From Pseudanabaena sp. PCC 6802 (GTDB taxonomy: Bacteria; Cyanobacteriota; Cyanobacteriia; Pseudanabaenales; Pseudanabaenaceae): DNA of 64,000 bases. The position numbers and the translations under genes were made by a program. This document shows, piece by piece, positions 47,386 to 57,271 of this stretch. Under the pieces are notes generated by a model that had not been told where the DNA came from, ran no database searches, and worked only from the letters and a program-made list of their open reading frames with translations. The stretch spans positions 373,278 to 437,277 of the forward strand of contig NZ_KB235910.1 in NCBI RefSeq assembly GCF_000332175.1. Direction: 5' to 3'. Each line of letters begins with the position of its first letter. The first letter of the stretch is position 1.

Positions 47386-48387
47386 TCAGGTGGTTATCTG
47401 CTGCATTAACGGCTCCAGAATCATTTGGTGCAATTGGTAGCGAAAGTCAGCACTGAGATACTTCTGTCTCACTGATTCCCAATTGACGGTTGCTCCAATC
47501 AGATTGTCCTGAATTGCGCGCTGAAGCTCGGGCAAATCTGCTCCTTCAGGCAACTCGCGCAAAAGTAATGCTTGAAAGACTTGCATATCCTGCACTTTGC
47601 CCAAGCTATCTTGTAGTTCCTTTAACTCATCAATCCATTCCTTAAATGTCGCACCGTAGAAGTCAGTGAAAAACTCAGCTTGATATCGGACGTACTTACA
47701 GGTCTTGCGCAAATCGTGAAGAACTTCGCTATTTGACTCTGAAATCCCTGTAGTTTCCGCAATGGGAATCGACCAGCCGGGGTGCAGGAGTAAAGCAGAT
47801 AGGAGAGGGCTGAGTAAATCTGGCAGTAGCAGTCCTAAGGGAAAGTGGACGGGAGATGAGAACTGAGGATGCTCCAGCCAGCTTTCGCATCCTGCTTTCA
47901 GCTTCTCGTAGCTGGGATGAGTCAGGATAGATTCCACCTTGGCAAAGGCTCGTTGTCGCTGTTTATCCAGCGATGCCAGCACTTTATCCAGTATCTCGCG
48001 CTCGGCAGAACTCACGCGATGGCAGTAATCCTCACGCAAGGAATCAATCTGAACGTCTAGATCGCGCAATGCACCCAAGGTTTTCGTCAGGGAGCGAACG
48101 CGCTTTTCCTGCGCGGCCTTTGGGAGATCGACAACATGGCTAAAGACCTGCAAAGCCGTACTCAAGCGCCGACCGCCAACGCGCATCTGGTGCAGGTACT
48201 CTGGATCGAGATCGGCTAACACGCCCCGTTCTTGGGTAACCATATATTTGTATTGCCTAGCGATGACCGCGCAGACAAATTCACCGATTGTCAGCGATCG
48301 CCGGTCGATTTTTTCGCCCTTAAACGGACTCTTACGCGGTTTTTGGGGCGGTTTTTGAGGCTTCAATGGTGTTTTGGGTTTCGCCAT
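47386..48387 (-). CDS. CHAD-domain protein
   Basis: A 333-residue helical protein. Conserved His and Lys/Arg of the CHAD domain are visible in YLHQMRVGGRRLSTALQVF (near 68) and DLRKTCKYVRYQAEFFTDFYG (near 225). CHAD proteins bind polyphosphate. The first 25 residues are rich in Pro and Lys. It lies 57 bp upstream of the pyruvate kinase-like gene on the same strand, a weak sign of co-transcription. Confidence 0.88.
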   Translation of the reverse strand: MAKPKTPLKPQKPPQKPRKSPFKGEKIDRRSLTIGEFVCAVIARQYKYMVTQERGVLADLDPEYLHQMRVGGRRLSTALQVFSHVVDLPKAAQEKRVRSLTKTLGALRDLDVQIDSLREDYCHRVSSAEREILDKVLASLDKQRQRAFAKVESILTHPSYEKLKAGCESWLEHPQFSSPVHFPLGLLLPDLLSPLLSALLLHPGWSIPIAETTGISESNSEVLHDLRKTCKYVRYQAEFFTDFYGATFKEWIDELKELQDSLGKVQDMQVFQALLLRELPEGADLPELQRAIQDNLIGATVNWESVRQKYLSADFRYQLHQMILEPLMQQITT

Positions 48388-48519
48388 GAGATATAAAGCC
48401 TCGCTTAATGAATACGAGCAACATTAATACCTAAGCTATAGAATACACCACATAGTTAGAGCCTGTAGGTAAAGAAAAGTAACTAGCGATCGCCTCTAAA
48501 GTCCCATTAGCAATGCAGA

Positions 48520-48632
48520 TATAGCACTTTTCAATTGAGAACGGGTTTTATTGATGGGGTGAAGGGGTTCCACCCCTTCTTGGGGGCAACGCCCCCAAAC
48601 CCCCTTCTCGTTTTCATCTGAAAACTGCTATA
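48520..48632 (-). repeat. Palindromic repeat type I
   Basis: A 113-bp copy in reverse orientation (TATAGCACTTTTCAATTG to AAAACTGCTATA). It lies between CHAD and hypB, just past the hypB stop, so it may end or stabilise the hyp transcript through its strong GC hairpins. Confidence 0.75.
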
Positions 48633-48634
48633 AG

Positions 48635-49504
48635 CTATACAGAAGCCATGCTGGCAAAGGGTTCGCGCATCTTTTCTTTAAGGAACTCATACCACGTTTC
48701 CATGCCCGCGCCCGTACGAGCAGAAACCTCTATAATCCTTGCTTGTGGAGCGATTTGCTGGATATTTCCGATGGCTGAGTCGCGATCGAAGCCCACGGCT
48801 TCGGCAATATCTATTTTGCTAATAATTACGACATCGGCAATTTTGAACATTGTAGGATACTTGAGCGGTTTATCCTCTCCCTCTGTGACGGAGAAAACTA
48901 CGACGCGCAAGCCTTCACCCAGGTCATAGGCTGCAGGGCAAACTAGATTGCCAACATTTTCGATAACTAATAGCTTAATACTGTCGAGATGCAGTTGCTG
49001 AACGGCACGACCGACCATCTCTGCTTCTAAATGGCAAGCATCGCCAGTGGTAATTTGAATTGCTTCTGCACCAGTCCGCCGCAGGCGTTGGGCATCGTTA
49101 TCCGTTGCCAGATCGCCTACAATGACGGCAGTAGGAAGGCGATCGCCTGAATCTGCTAACATGCGTTCGATTAAAGCCGTTTTCCCAGAACCAGGCGAAG
49201 AGAGTACGTTCAGCACCAGCAAACCTTTCGCCATAAAGAAGCCGCGATTGCGCTCTGCTAAGCGTTCGTTTTTCGACAAAATGGATTGCACGATCTCGAC
49301 ATGGCGGCGATCGCCGTTACGTGTAGCAGAAATAGTTCCATCATGGTGATGGTGATGCTCTCTACCATCTTCATGTTCGGCGTGATGGTGATGGTGGAGA
49401 TGCTCCAAGTTGCGACCGCGATCGTGGTGATGGTGATGATGTTCGCGATCGTGCCCGCTCACCGTGAATTCCCCTACAGCACTACATCCGCAGTTCGTAC
49501 ACAT
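48635..49504 (-). CDS. hypB: Hydrogenase nickel incorporation GTPase HypB
   Basis: A 289-residue protein. CTNCGCSA at residues 2-9 is the high-affinity nickel motif. A stretch of about 45 residues packed with His (runs of H in residues 20-55) follows and probably stores nickel. The GTPase domain has [14 protein letters not shown] near 105, GDLATDND and ISKID. It delivers Ni to the hydrogenase large subunit with HypA. It begins 2 bp after the hypA stop. Confidence 0.95.
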   Translation of the reverse strand: MCTNCGCSAVGEFTVSGHDREHHHHHHDRGRNLEHLHHHHHAEHEDGREHHHHHDGTISATRNGDRRHVEIVQSILSKNERLAERNRGFFMAKGLLVLNVLSSPGSGKTALIERMLADSGDRLPTAVIVGDLATDNDAQRLRRTGAEAIQITTGDACHLEAEMVGRAVQQLHLDSIKLLVIENVGNLVCPAAYDLGEGLRVVVFSVTEGEDKPLKYPTMFKIADVVIISKIDIAEAVGFDRDSAIGNIQQIAPQARIIEVSARTGAGMETWYEFLKEKMREPFASMASV

Positions 49505-49506
49505 GG

Positions 49507-49848
49507 TTAAGATACCTCCAGAGAAGTTAATTGTAATTCCCGTCCTTGCAATAGGTCGCTGCTAATTTGCCCGCAATCGGGGCAGGCATAGATTAGATCC
49601 GATGGAGCAAACTCGCGATCGCAGTTCTTGCAGTAGCACAAGGCTGGCACCAACTCTATCTTAAGATCTGCTCCTGCGGCGATCGTATCCTGCGTGCAGG
49701 CATCAAAGGCAAAGGCCAAAGCTTCCGGCACTACGCCCGATATCGCTCCCACGCGCAGATTAATCTGATGGATCTTCTGCGCTTTCTGGTTCCTGGCATA
49801 CTCCAGTGCGATTCCTAAAGTTGATTCCATGAGGCTGAGTTCGTGCAT
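49507..49848 (-). CDS. hypA: Hydrogenase maturation nickel metallochaperone HypA
   Basis: A 113-residue protein. The start at 49848 gives [10 protein letters not shown], in which His2 and Glu3 bind nickel, so this start is certain despite an open frame further upstream. Zinc is bound by [10 protein letters not shown] and CPDCG. It works with HypB. The unit nifJ-...-hoxW-hypA-hypB reads on one strand. Confidence 0.95.
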   Translation of the reverse strand: MHELSLMESTLGIALEYARNQKAQKIHQINLRVGAISGVVPEALAFAFDACTQDTIAAGADLKIELVPALCYCKNCDREFAPSDLIYACPDCGQISSDLLQGRELQLTSLEVS

Positions 49849-49931
49849 GGGTTCGGAAGATTTCTCGTCAATAATATGCAATCGTGTCTGTAGGGAAGAG
49901 CGCCTCGCAATCGCGCTTGGGTTCGGGACAG

Positions 49932-50456
49932 TCACGGGGGCGCTGCTCCTAGGATTTCTGTAATTTTCTGTAGAGCCTGGTCAATGCCCTCTGTGGTAAG
50001 GGGCGATAGGCGATCGCCAAACTCAAAATTCAAAGCGGGAATAAGAATCCACCAAGCAGGGGGAGCGTGACCGTAGACCACTTCGGCTAAGCACAGCAGA
50101 GAGTGCGGATCGGTAGTATGTCCGAATCCTTCGTTTGTAGAGCAATGCCTATAGGTGGAAGGATGAATATGTATAACTCGAATGGCGTTCTCTTCTGCCA
50201 TCCCCGGTTGCTCTGCGACGGGATAAACATCCACAAAGATCGCTAATTCCGATTCGGCGATCGAGGCAGCACATTCTGGGGTGAGTTGATGGGTGGCGAT
50301 CGCTCGCACCTGCGGTAAATTCCAATTATCGACTATCTCCGCTACTTTTTGTCCCGCGCCATCGTCACTGCGCAGTGTATTGCCATAGCCGATCGCGATT
50401 ACTTTTTCATAGTGGGAGCGAGCGATCGAATTTTCCAGTTTGGTAACCACTTCCAT
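49932..50456 (-). CDS. hoxW: Hydrogenase maturation endopeptidase HoxW
   Basis: A 174-residue protease of the HyaD/HybD/HoxW family. AIGYGNTLRSDDGAG near residue 22 carries the first metal-binding acidic residue, and FVDVYP near 75 the second; FGHTTDPHSLL near 110 has the third ligand (His). It removes the C-terminal peptide of HoxH after nickel insertion, and its sequence fits the HoxW branch that goes with the bidirectional enzyme. Its stop is 83 bp before hypA and it begins 1 bp after pfk. Confidence 0.92.
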   Translation of the reverse strand: MEVVTKLENSIARSHYEKVIAIGYGNTLRSDDGAGQKVAEIVDNWNLPQVRAIATHQLTPECAASIAESELAIFVDVYPVAEQPGMAEENAIRVIHIHPSTYRHCSTNEGFGHTTDPHSLLCLAEVVYGHAPPAWWILIPALNFEFGDRLSPLTTEGIDQALQKITEILGAAPP

Positions 50457-50457
50457 C

Positions 50458-51663
50458 TCATCCTCCTGTGCGTTCCCCTATATAGATACCGATATCGCGT
50501 GCCGTGCAGACCAAGAAACTATGTGGCTCGACCCGCGAGGGCGCTATTTTCTGTTTGCGGGCGATCGCGATCTGCTCGACAACGTGACTAATGGGAACGC
50601 TACTCACTCTACCATTCTGCCAAATTACCATCTGGTTGTAGTTACCGTTAGCAATTAGCTCTACGGCTTCTCTGCCAAAAGCCGTTGCCAGCAGGCGATC
50701 GGTCGATGTCGGCGTACCACCGCGCTGCAAATGCCCCAGCGTCGTCACGCGCGTATCGATCTTATCCAGGTTGCTGTATTCGGGCTGCCCCGTACCGCAA
50801 AGTTTGCTGCTGTATTCCTGAATTTGATTGGCTAGATAATCGCCGATATAGTGCTCTTTCTGACCGAGATGATTTTTGACTCCCTCCGCCACAACGATGA
50901 GGGCAAATCGTCGTCCCTGCCAGCGCAATTGTGAGATGTGCTGGCAAATTCCTTCGATCGTGTTTTCGTCAAGGATGGGAGTCAGTTCGGGGATTAGAAT
51001 TGCATCCGAGCAACCAGCAATCCCCGACTCCATCGCTAGATAACCAGCATCTCGCCCCATGACCTGGACTACCATAACGCGATCGTGGCTGGCAGCGGTA
51101 AATGTGAGGTCGTAGAGTGCCTGAGTGACGTGGTTGACCGCCGTATCAAATCCCACTGAAACTTCGGTATAGGGAACGTCGTTATCGATGGTTTTGGGCA
51201 CTGCCACCCAATTCCAAGGTTTGCCTAGCTCATCCGCTTTGCGCGCCAAGTTATTTAAAATCTCAATGCTGCCGTCTCCACCCATGACAATCAGAGCATT
51301 TAACCCCAGCTTTTCATAGCCTTGCAAGATCTCATCGGCATGTTGAGAGGGATTGCCTTTGTTTACCGATCCCAGGACGCTACCGCTTAAAAAGTGGAGA
51401 ATGTCCAATCCCTGCACTAACCCTGGGATATCGTAACCGTGTTCTTTAATTCGCAATTCCTCGGGATGGCGCTTGTTCAGGAGTAAATCAATAAAACCAT
51501 CAGTGCCATAGGGAATCCCATACACTTCCCAACCGTATTTGTTAGTTGCTACTTTAACTACAGCCCGAATTACAGCATTGAGTCCGGGGCAGTCACCACC
51601 GCTGGTAAGAATACCAATGCGTTTGGGTTTGCGATCGTTTGTACTTGTTGGTGTATTTGTCAT
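50458..51663 (-). CDS. pfkA: 6-phosphofructokinase
   Basis: A 401-residue enzyme. SGGDCPGLNAVIR is at residue 20, MGGDGSIEIL near 127, PKTIDNDVPYTEVSVGFDTAV near 152 and VMGRDAGYLA near 198. In the family, Gly in GGDGS marks ATP as donor, while Lys in PKTIDND is the residue also found in pyrophosphate-using relatives. The combination is usual in the long cyanobacterial and actinobacterial ATP clade, so ATP is more likely. It commits hexose to glycolysis. It lies in the nifJ operon, a direct link to fermentation. Confidence 0.93.
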   Translation of the reverse strand: MTNTPTSTNDRKPKRIGILTSGGDCPGLNAVIRAVVKVATNKYGWEVYGIPYGTDGFIDLLLNKRHPEELRIKEHGYDIPGLVQGLDILHFLSGSVLGSVNKGNPSQHADEILQGYEKLGLNALIVMGGDGSIEILNNLARKADELGKPWNWVAVPKTIDNDVPYTEVSVGFDTAVNHVTQALYDLTFTAASHDRVMVVQVMGRDAGYLAMESGIAGCSDAILIPELTPILDENTIEGICQHISQLRWQGRRFALIVVAEGVKNHLGQKEHYIGDYLANQIQEYSSKLCGTGQPEYSNLDKIDTRVTTLGHLQRGGTPTSTDRLLATAFGREAVELIANGNYNQMVIWQNGRVSSVPISHVVEQIAIARKQKIAPSRVEPHSFLVCTARDIGIYIGERTGG

Positions 51664-51672
51664 GCATTTAAT

Positions 51673-52686
51673 TTACCTTGGTAACGCATGCTTTGGTTTG
51701 TAGCTCTGGATAGCTTTCATGTACTGCGCGCGCTCGAAAGCGCTCTCATCGGGGCAGTTGATCTGGCTCATGCTGCCCTGCATCTGTTGGACTGATTCGT
51801 ACTCGTGTTCTTCCATCCAGTGAAGGATATCCTGTTCGATCGCGCGAATGTGCTCGATGCCGTGACGCAATAACACGGAGCAAAGCTGCGTTACTTTTGC
51901 TCCTGCCATCAACATCTTGATTGCGTCACTACCCCTCTGAATGCCGCTGGTAGCAGCGAGATCGGCTCCGATCCGACCGTAAAGGATAGCAATCCAGCGC
52001 ATGGGGAGGCGAGTGTCGTTGGGAGAACTCAAGACCAGGTGAGGGTAAACCTCCAAATTCTCTAGATCGATATCTGGCTGATAGAAGCGATTGAACAGTA
52101 CCAGCCCATCGGCACCAGCATAGTCCAGTCGCTTTGCCATATTTGCCATGTTGCTAAAGAAAGGACTCAGCTTAATGGCAACTGGAATCGTTACTTCTGC
52201 TTTCACATCGCGCAGGATGTTGATGTAGTTTTGCTCCACCTCCGCGCCAGTCATATTGGGATCGGTGGGCACGTAGTAAATATTCAACTCGATCGCATCT
52301 GCCCCAGCCTGCTGCATCAGTTGCGCGTACTCCACCCAACCCCCTGAGGTATAGCCGTTCAGGCTGGCAATAACGGGGATTGCTACGGATTCCTTGGCTT
52401 TGCAAATATGTTCCAAATAGAGTTCTGGCCCTACGTGGAATGTTTCCGGTTCGGGGAAATAGGTGAGCGATTCGGCAAAGCTTTCGGTGCCGTAGGTGAG
52501 GTGGTGGTGCAATTCAAATTTTTCCTGCACCAGTTGTTCCTCAAACAGGGAGTGGAGGACGATCGCCGCTGCCCCCGCATCTTCCATGCGCTTGATATTA
52601 TCGATATCTTCGCTTAAGGGTGTGGCAGAGGATGGCACGAGGGGCGATCGCAATTTTAACCCGAGATAAGTAGTAGTTAGATCCAT
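51673..52686 (-). CDS. Dihydroorotate dehydrogenase-like flavoprotein
   Basis: A 337-residue TIM-barrel protein of the DHOD-like group. [14 protein letters not shown] at the start, [17 protein letters not shown] near 105, ELNIYYVP near 138 and [14 protein letters not shown] near 170 follow the FMN-binding pattern. The 37-residue C-terminal tail ([15 protein letters not shown]) is not part of the barrel. Genes of this group often lie next to nifJ in cyanobacteria, so it may pass electrons in fermentation and need not act in pyrimidine synthesis. The true substrate is not known. Confidence 0.85.
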   Translation of the reverse strand: MDLTTTYLGLKLRSPLVPSSATPLSEDIDNIKRMEDAGAAAIVLHSLFEEQLVQEKFELHHHLTYGTESFAESLTYFPEPETFHVGPELYLEHICKAKESVAIPVIASLNGYTSGGWVEYAQLMQQAGADAIELNIYYVPTDPNMTGAEVEQNYINILRDVKAEVTIPVAIKLSPFFSNMANMAKRLDYAGADGLVLFNRFYQPDIDLENLEVYPHLVLSSPNDTRLPMRWIAILYGRIGADLAATSGIQRGSDAIKMLMAGAKVTQLCSVLLRHGIEHIRAIEQDILHWMEEHEYESVQQMQGSMSQINCPDESAFERAQYMKAIQSYKPKHALPR

Positions 52687-52726
52687 AGGGATTTATTCGG
52701 TAGGCGTTTGCGTCATGGTACGGAAG

Positions 52727-55700
52727 TTATGGCGTGGAAGTTTGGGCGGCGCGATCGCTGTCAGCGGAATTGTTGGCACTGCGATGGTTACCGTGACCGT
52801 TGGAAGCCTTAGCGCCATTTCCTCCCAAATGCTGGCTTGCTAGATATTCGTACATTTGCCAGCGTCGATCGACATCTGTCTGTGCTGCTTGCAGCAGTTG
52901 CTTGGCATCGGCGGGCTTGCTCTTAGAAAGCATCTTGAAGCGGTTTTCGGCATACATAGATTCCTCCACTGTCTTTTTAGGCGATCCGGAATCAAGATGC
53001 AGGGGATTTTTGCCTTCTGCTTTAAGAGTGGGGTTATAGCGATAGAGCAGCCAGCGCCCGCTTTCTACAACTGCTTTTTGATGGTTCATCGCCGTTTGCA
53101 TATTGATGCCGTGGGCAATGCAGTGGCTGTAGGCAATTATCAGGGAGGGACCATCGTAGGCTTCGGCTTCTAGGAATACTTTGAGGGTATGTTCGTCCTT
53201 GGCTCCCATTGCTACGCTGGCGACATAGACGTTGCCATAGGACATGGCGATTAGTCCCAGATCTTTCTTGGGCGCGGGTTTACCGCCGGAAGCAAATTTG
53301 GCGACAGCGGCACGCGGTGTTGCCTTGGAGGATTGCCCGCCCGTATTAGAGTAAACCTCGGTGTCTAAAACCAGGATGTTAACGTTGCGTCCGCTAGCCA
53401 GGACGTGATCGAGACCGCCAAAACCGATGTCGTAAGCCCAGCCATCTCCGCCGATAATCCAGACGCTCTTTTTGACAAGATAGTCGGCAAGGTGTCGCAG
53501 CATTGCGATTTTGGATAGGAGCGGCGAAGCATCGTCGCCACCTCGCAGGGGCGAAGCATTCGGATCGAGATCTGTAGGAGAATCCGAAGAGTTATCGTCC
53601 GAATGCTTCGCCCTTACACTCACCGGATCGTCCGATTGCATCGCCTGTGGCGTCATCGGATCGCCACCATGCATCGCCTCATCCAGACGTTGTTTGAGTT
53701 GGGCGACCCGCTCCCTTTGTTCCCAGATATCCGCTTCGGAATGTTGTTCTGTCTGGAGGATGGCGGTGGCGAGTTCGCCTCCCACCACATCGCCGAGATC
53801 GTGCAATAGTTCCGCAGCGTAGGCAGCTTGTTTGTCTATAGCTAAGCGGAATCCCAGACCAAATTCGGCATTATCTTCAAACAGGCTATTCGACCAACTA
53901 GGACCGCGCCCATCTGCGTTCTGCGACCAGGGGGTAGTGGGCAGGTTACCGCCGTAGATCGAAGAACAACCCGTAGCATTGGCAACCAGCATGCGATCGC
54001 CGAATAGTTGGGTCACCAGCTTGATATAGGGAGTTTCGCCGCAACCAGCACAGGCACCGGAGAATTCAAATAGAGGTTCTTCCAGTTGTTGCTGGCGCAC
54101 GAGATGAAGTTTCAAATTGCGGCGATCGGGATTGGGTAAGTTGAGGAAGAAGTTCCAATTATCGCATTCGGTTTCGCGTAGGGGTAACTGAGGTTCCATA
54201 TTAATCGCTTTGCGCGATGGCATGGACTTATTCTTGGCAGGGCAGACATCGACGCAGATGCCGCAACCCGTGCAGTCTTCAGGCGCAACCTGAATTGTGA
54301 ACTTCTGACCCTCGAAGTCGCGATCCCTGGCATCGGCAGATTTAAACGTAGGCGGTGCATCAACCAGTGCTGTCGGTTCGTAGGCTTTGCCTCGAATCAC
54401 GCCGTGCGGGCATACCATCACGCACTTACCGCACTGAATGCAAACATTTGGATCCCAAGTGGGAATTTCCTGGGCAATGTTGCGCTTCTCCCACTTTGCC
54501 GTACCTGTAGGATAGGTGCCGTCTACGGGCAGGGCGCTGACCGGCAGTGCGTCTCCCCGATGGGCGATCATCTTACCCAGCACGTCGCGCACGAAGTCAG
54601 GGGCATTTGCGGGAACGGGCGATCGCATGGTTATCTTACTGGTGGCGGTGGCGGGTACGCTCACCTCGTGCAAATTCTCCAGCGTGCTATCGACGGCCTG
54701 GATGTTCATGCGCACGATTTCCGGGCCTTTTTTACCGTAGGTCTTTTCAATTGTCTGTTTGATTTTGGCGATCGCTTCTGCGCGCGGTAGTACGCCCGAC
54801 AGGGCAAAGAAACATACCTGCATGACTGTATTGATGCGGCTGCCCATGCCGTTGTTGCGAGCCACCTGGTTGGCATCGATCGCGTAGACTTTGAGTTGCT
54901 TGCGAATAATTTGCTCCTGCACGTCAAGCGGCAGGCGATCCCATACTGCGTCGGCAGTGTAAGGACTGTTGAGCAGGAGCGTAGCGCCAGCGGCGGCGGA
55001 TTGTAAAACATCGAGCCATTCCAGGAAATTCCATTGATGACAGCCGACAAAATTGGCGCGATCGATCAGGTATGTGGAGCGAATGGGATCGGGTCCGAAG
55101 CGCAAATGGGAAACGGTAATGGAACCGGATTTTTTGGAGTCGTAGACGAAGTAACCCTGGGCGTAGTTGTCGGTTTCTTCGCCAATAATCTTGATCGAGT
55201 TTTTATTCGCTCCCACCGTACCGTCGGAACCCAACCCGTAGAACATGGCTCGCACCACGTTACTCGGTTCGGTGGAGAAGCTGGGATCGTAGTCTAGCGA
55301 AGTTTGGGTGATATCGTCGTTAATCCCAATCGTAAAGTGATTCTTCGGCTTGACCTGCAATAAATTATCGAAGACGCTCTTTACCATAGCAGGCGTAAAT
55401 TCCTTCGATGACAGACCGTAACGCCCGCCCACAATTTTGGGCACGGCCTGTAGGGGCGAACAGCCGTTTGCCCCTACCAATTCGTTCGCTCCTACCTGTT
55501 CGTATAATGCCGTAACGACATCGAGATAGAGGGGTTCGCCCGCCGACCCTGGTTCCTTAGTGCGATCGAGTACGGCAATATGCTTGACGGTAGCGGGGAG
55601 AGCCGCCACCAGGCGCTGGGCATCGAAGGGTCGATAAAGCCGCACTTTCAGCACGCCGACTTTTTCACCGCTGGCATTGAGGGTATCGACGGTTTCGCAG

Positions 55701-56551
55701 ATTGCCTCGCACCCCGATCCCATCGCAACTATGACGCGATCGGCATCGGCAGCACCGTAATATTCAAAAAGGCGATAGTAACGCCCGGTCAGGTCGCCGA
55801 ATCGATCCATCGCCTTTTGTACGATATCGGGACAGGCATTGTAATAGGTATTGACGGATTCGCGGGCTTGGAAGTACACGTCGGGGTTTTGAGCCGTGCC
55901 GCGCAGGACGGGGCGATCGGGACTCAGCGATCGCGCGCGATGGGCGAGAATCCACTTATCCGCGATGAGGGCGCGCATGGCATCCGCCGACAGCAACTCT
56001 ATCTTCTGAATTTCGTGGGAGGTGCGGAATCCATCAAAGAAGTGAACGAACGGTACGCGCGATTCCAGAGTAGCAGCTTGAGCGATCGCGGCAAAGTCTT
56101 GAGCTTCCTGCACGGAAGCCGAGCACAGCATGGCAAAACCCGTGGCGCGCACTGACATGACATCGCTGTGATCGCCAAAAATCGAGAGTCCCTGTGCTGC
56201 TAGCGATCGAGCCGCGACGTGAACGACCGTACTGGTGAGTTCGCCAGCGATCTTGTAGAGATTGGGAATAGTCAACAGCAATCCCTGGGATGATGTAAAG
56301 GTAGTGGAGAGCGAGCCCGCTTGCAAAGCACCGTGGATCGCACCGGCTACGCCGCCCTCGCTTTGCATTTCCATCACGCTCGGTACCGTTCCCCATAGAT
56401 TCGCTTTGCCTTCCGCAGACCAGGCATCCGCCCATTCGCCCATTGGTGTAGCTGGTGTAATGGGGTAAATGGCAATTACTTCATTCATAGCGTAAGCAAC
56501 GCGGGCTACCGCCTCATTCCCGTCCAACGCTGCATAGTTTTTACTACTCAT
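52727..56551 (-). CDS. nifJ: Pyruvate:ferredoxin (flavodoxin) oxidoreductase
   Basis: A 1274-residue single-chain enzyme that turns pyruvate and CoA into acetyl-CoA, CO2 and reduced ferredoxin. Domains I-II lie at 1-400, then the gamma-type domain, two [4Fe-4S] sites in the ferredoxin-like domain (CIQCGKCVMVCP near 725, CTGCGICVDVCP near 785), and a C-terminal TPP domain (CAGCGETPY near 845, GGDGWAYDIGFGG near 1045) that also binds a third cluster. It is about 75 residues longer than usual because of two insertions, near residues 351-369 and 955-1005, both encoded by repeat DNA. Its 5' end faces the hox operon. Confidence 0.95.
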   Translation of the reverse strand: MSSKNYAALDGNEAVARVAYAMNEVIAIYPITPATPMGEWADAWSAEGKANLWGTVPSVMEMQSEGGVAGAIHGALQAGSLSTTFTSSQGLLLTIPNLYKIAGELTSTVVHVAARSLAAQGLSIFGDHSDVMSVRATGFAMLCSASVQEAQDFAAIAQAATLESRVPFVHFFDGFRTSHEIQKIELLSADAMRALIADKWILAHRARSLSPDRPVLRGTAQNPDVYFQARESVNTYYNACPDIVQKAMDRFGDLTGRYYRLFEYYGAADADRVIVAMGSGCEAICETVDTLNASGEKVGVLKVRLYRPFDAQRLVAALPATVKHIAVLDRTKEPGSAGEPLYLDVVTALYEQVGANELVGANGCSPLQAVPKIVGGRYGLSSKEFTPAMVKSVFDNLLQVKPKNHFTIGINDDITQTSLDYDPSFSTEPSNVVRAMFYGLGSDGTVGANKNSIKIIGEETDNYAQGYFVYDSKKSGSITVSHLRFGPDPIRSTYLIDRANFVGCHQWNFLEWLDVLQSAAAGATLLLNSPYTADAVWDRLPLDVQEQIIRKQLKVYAIDANQVARNNGMGSRINTVMQVCFFALSGVLPRAEAIAKIKQTIEKTYGKKGPEIVRMNIQAVDSTLENLHEVSVPATATSKITMRSPVPANAPDFVRDVLGKMIAHRGDALPVSALPVDGTYPTGTAKWEKRNIAQEIPTWDPNVCIQCGKCVMVCPHGVIRGKAYEPTALVDAPPTFKSADARDRDFEGQKFTIQVAPEDCTGCGICVDVCPAKNKSMPSRKAINMEPQLPLRETECDNWNFFLNLPNPDRRNLKLHLVRQQQLEEPLFEFSGACAGCGETPYIKLVTQLFGDRMLVANATGCSSIYGGNLPTTPWSQNADGRGPSWSNSLFEDNAEFGLGFRLAIDKQAAYAAELLHDLGDVVGGELATAILQTEQHSEADIWEQRERVAQLKQRLDEAMHGGDPMTPQAMQSDDPVSVRAKHSDDNSSDSPTDLDPNASPLRGGDDASPLLSKIAMLRHLADYLVKKSVWIIGGDGWAYDIGFGGLDHVLASGRNVNILVLDTEVYSNTGGQSSKATPRAAVAKFASGGKPAPKKDLGLIAMSYGNVYVASVAMGAKDEHTLKVFLEAEAYDGPSLIIAYSHCIAHGINMQTAMNHQKAVVESGRWLLYRYNPTLKAEGKNPLHLDSGSPKKTVEESMYAENRFKMLSKSKPADAKQLLQAAQTDVDRRWQMYEYLASQHLGGNGAKASNGHGNHRSANNSADSDRAAQTSTP
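53548..53613. repeat. 16-bp inverted repeat inside nifJ (in-frame insert)
   Basis: GGGCGAAGCATTCGGA at 53548-53563 is the exact complement of TCCGAATGCTTCGCCC at 53598-53613. The unit lies within an extra, polar, low-complexity stretch (NASPLRGGDDASP, AKHSDDNSSDSP) absent from the usual PFOR between the helix ending LKQRLDEA and the domain starting LRHLADYLVKKS. The reading frame is kept. Confidence 0.75.
55450..55477. repeat. GTAGGGGC/GCCCCTAC repeat inside nifJ
   Basis: GTAGGGGC and GCCCCTAC arms 12 bp apart encode an extra VGANGCSPLQ-type segment (nifJ residues about 351-369, with VGANE repeated beside it). The same arms occur between hoxY and hoxH. It fits a dispersed palindromic repeat that entered the gene without breaking the frame. 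Confidence 0.65.
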
Positions 56552-56814
56552 AGGTGCAAACCTCTACAAATTTTTCAGATAGATTGTGATGAGTTGGCTA
56601 TATTAGCTATCAAAACTATCAAATATAGAATTCCGTTGGGCTAATTAATTGAAGAGTAAAAGCTATTTAAACATCGATTCGAGTAAAAACAAAAAACTAA
56701 AAAATATTAAGTTCGCTTTAAAAAGTTAAACCCATTGATAGTTTAGCAGGAAATCATCTTAAATTTATGCGTTATCGAACAACAATCTGCGAAAATAATT
56801 TCCACACAACAAAC

Positions 56815-56888
56815 ACTAAAATAACAAATTTGTTGTTTAATTAACAACGTTTACAAGAGAACTAAAATAACAAATTTGTTGTTTAATT
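56815..56888. promoter_or_regulatory. Two 28-bp direct repeats with AACAAATTTGTT palindrome
   Basis: The 28 bases at 56815-56842 recur exactly at 56861-56888, 46 bp apart. Each holds the perfect palindrome AACAAATTTGTT, and the first is followed by an extra TTAACAAC that makes a second dyad with GTTGTTTAA. They lie about 265 bp before nifJ and 650 bp before hoxE. The arrangement is that of two operator sites. The regulator is not known; consensus sites of NtcA or LexA are not matched. Confidence 0.6.
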
Positions 56889-57243
56889 GACACCTTAGAT
56901 AATGTCTAGATTTGTTACTTAGTTGACAGCAAAAATAAATCTCCACTACGATCTAAAACCGCGATCGCTGCTTCGCCTTCCCTATTATAGCACCAACAAA
57001 TTGTCATCGCGACATAGCATGCAAGCCGTTCTCAGCAGGCACCCGTATCTTTGCATGCCAAGGTAAAGATTGGTAAAGAAAATGACATTATAGTTCCCGC
57101 TCGCAGTCGATCGCTTTCGAGAAGTTCGCTCGATTACTACTATTAAAGTTCCCGAACGCGGTTAAAAATTACTGAAACGCGATCGCGGAAATAATTGTAA
57201 AATTTAACAAAGTCAATGCGTATTGACATGAGATTAGTTTGTG

Positions 57244-57271
57244 TTGACATTAGGTTAATTCGTGATAAATT
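57244..57271 (+). promoter_or_regulatory. Candidate hox promoter
   Basis: TTGACA at 57244-57249 is followed after 16 bp by TAAATT (57266-57271), a fair sigma-70-type pair. Another TTGACA at 57223 in the same local context (TTGACATxAGxTTA is repeated) suggests a duplicated control element. The distance to hoxE is about 270 bp. Confidence 0.4.

Noticed and set aside
49849-49935. Longer HypA start
   Set aside because: HypA needs His at position 2 (MHEL) for nickel binding, so the internal ATG is the true start.
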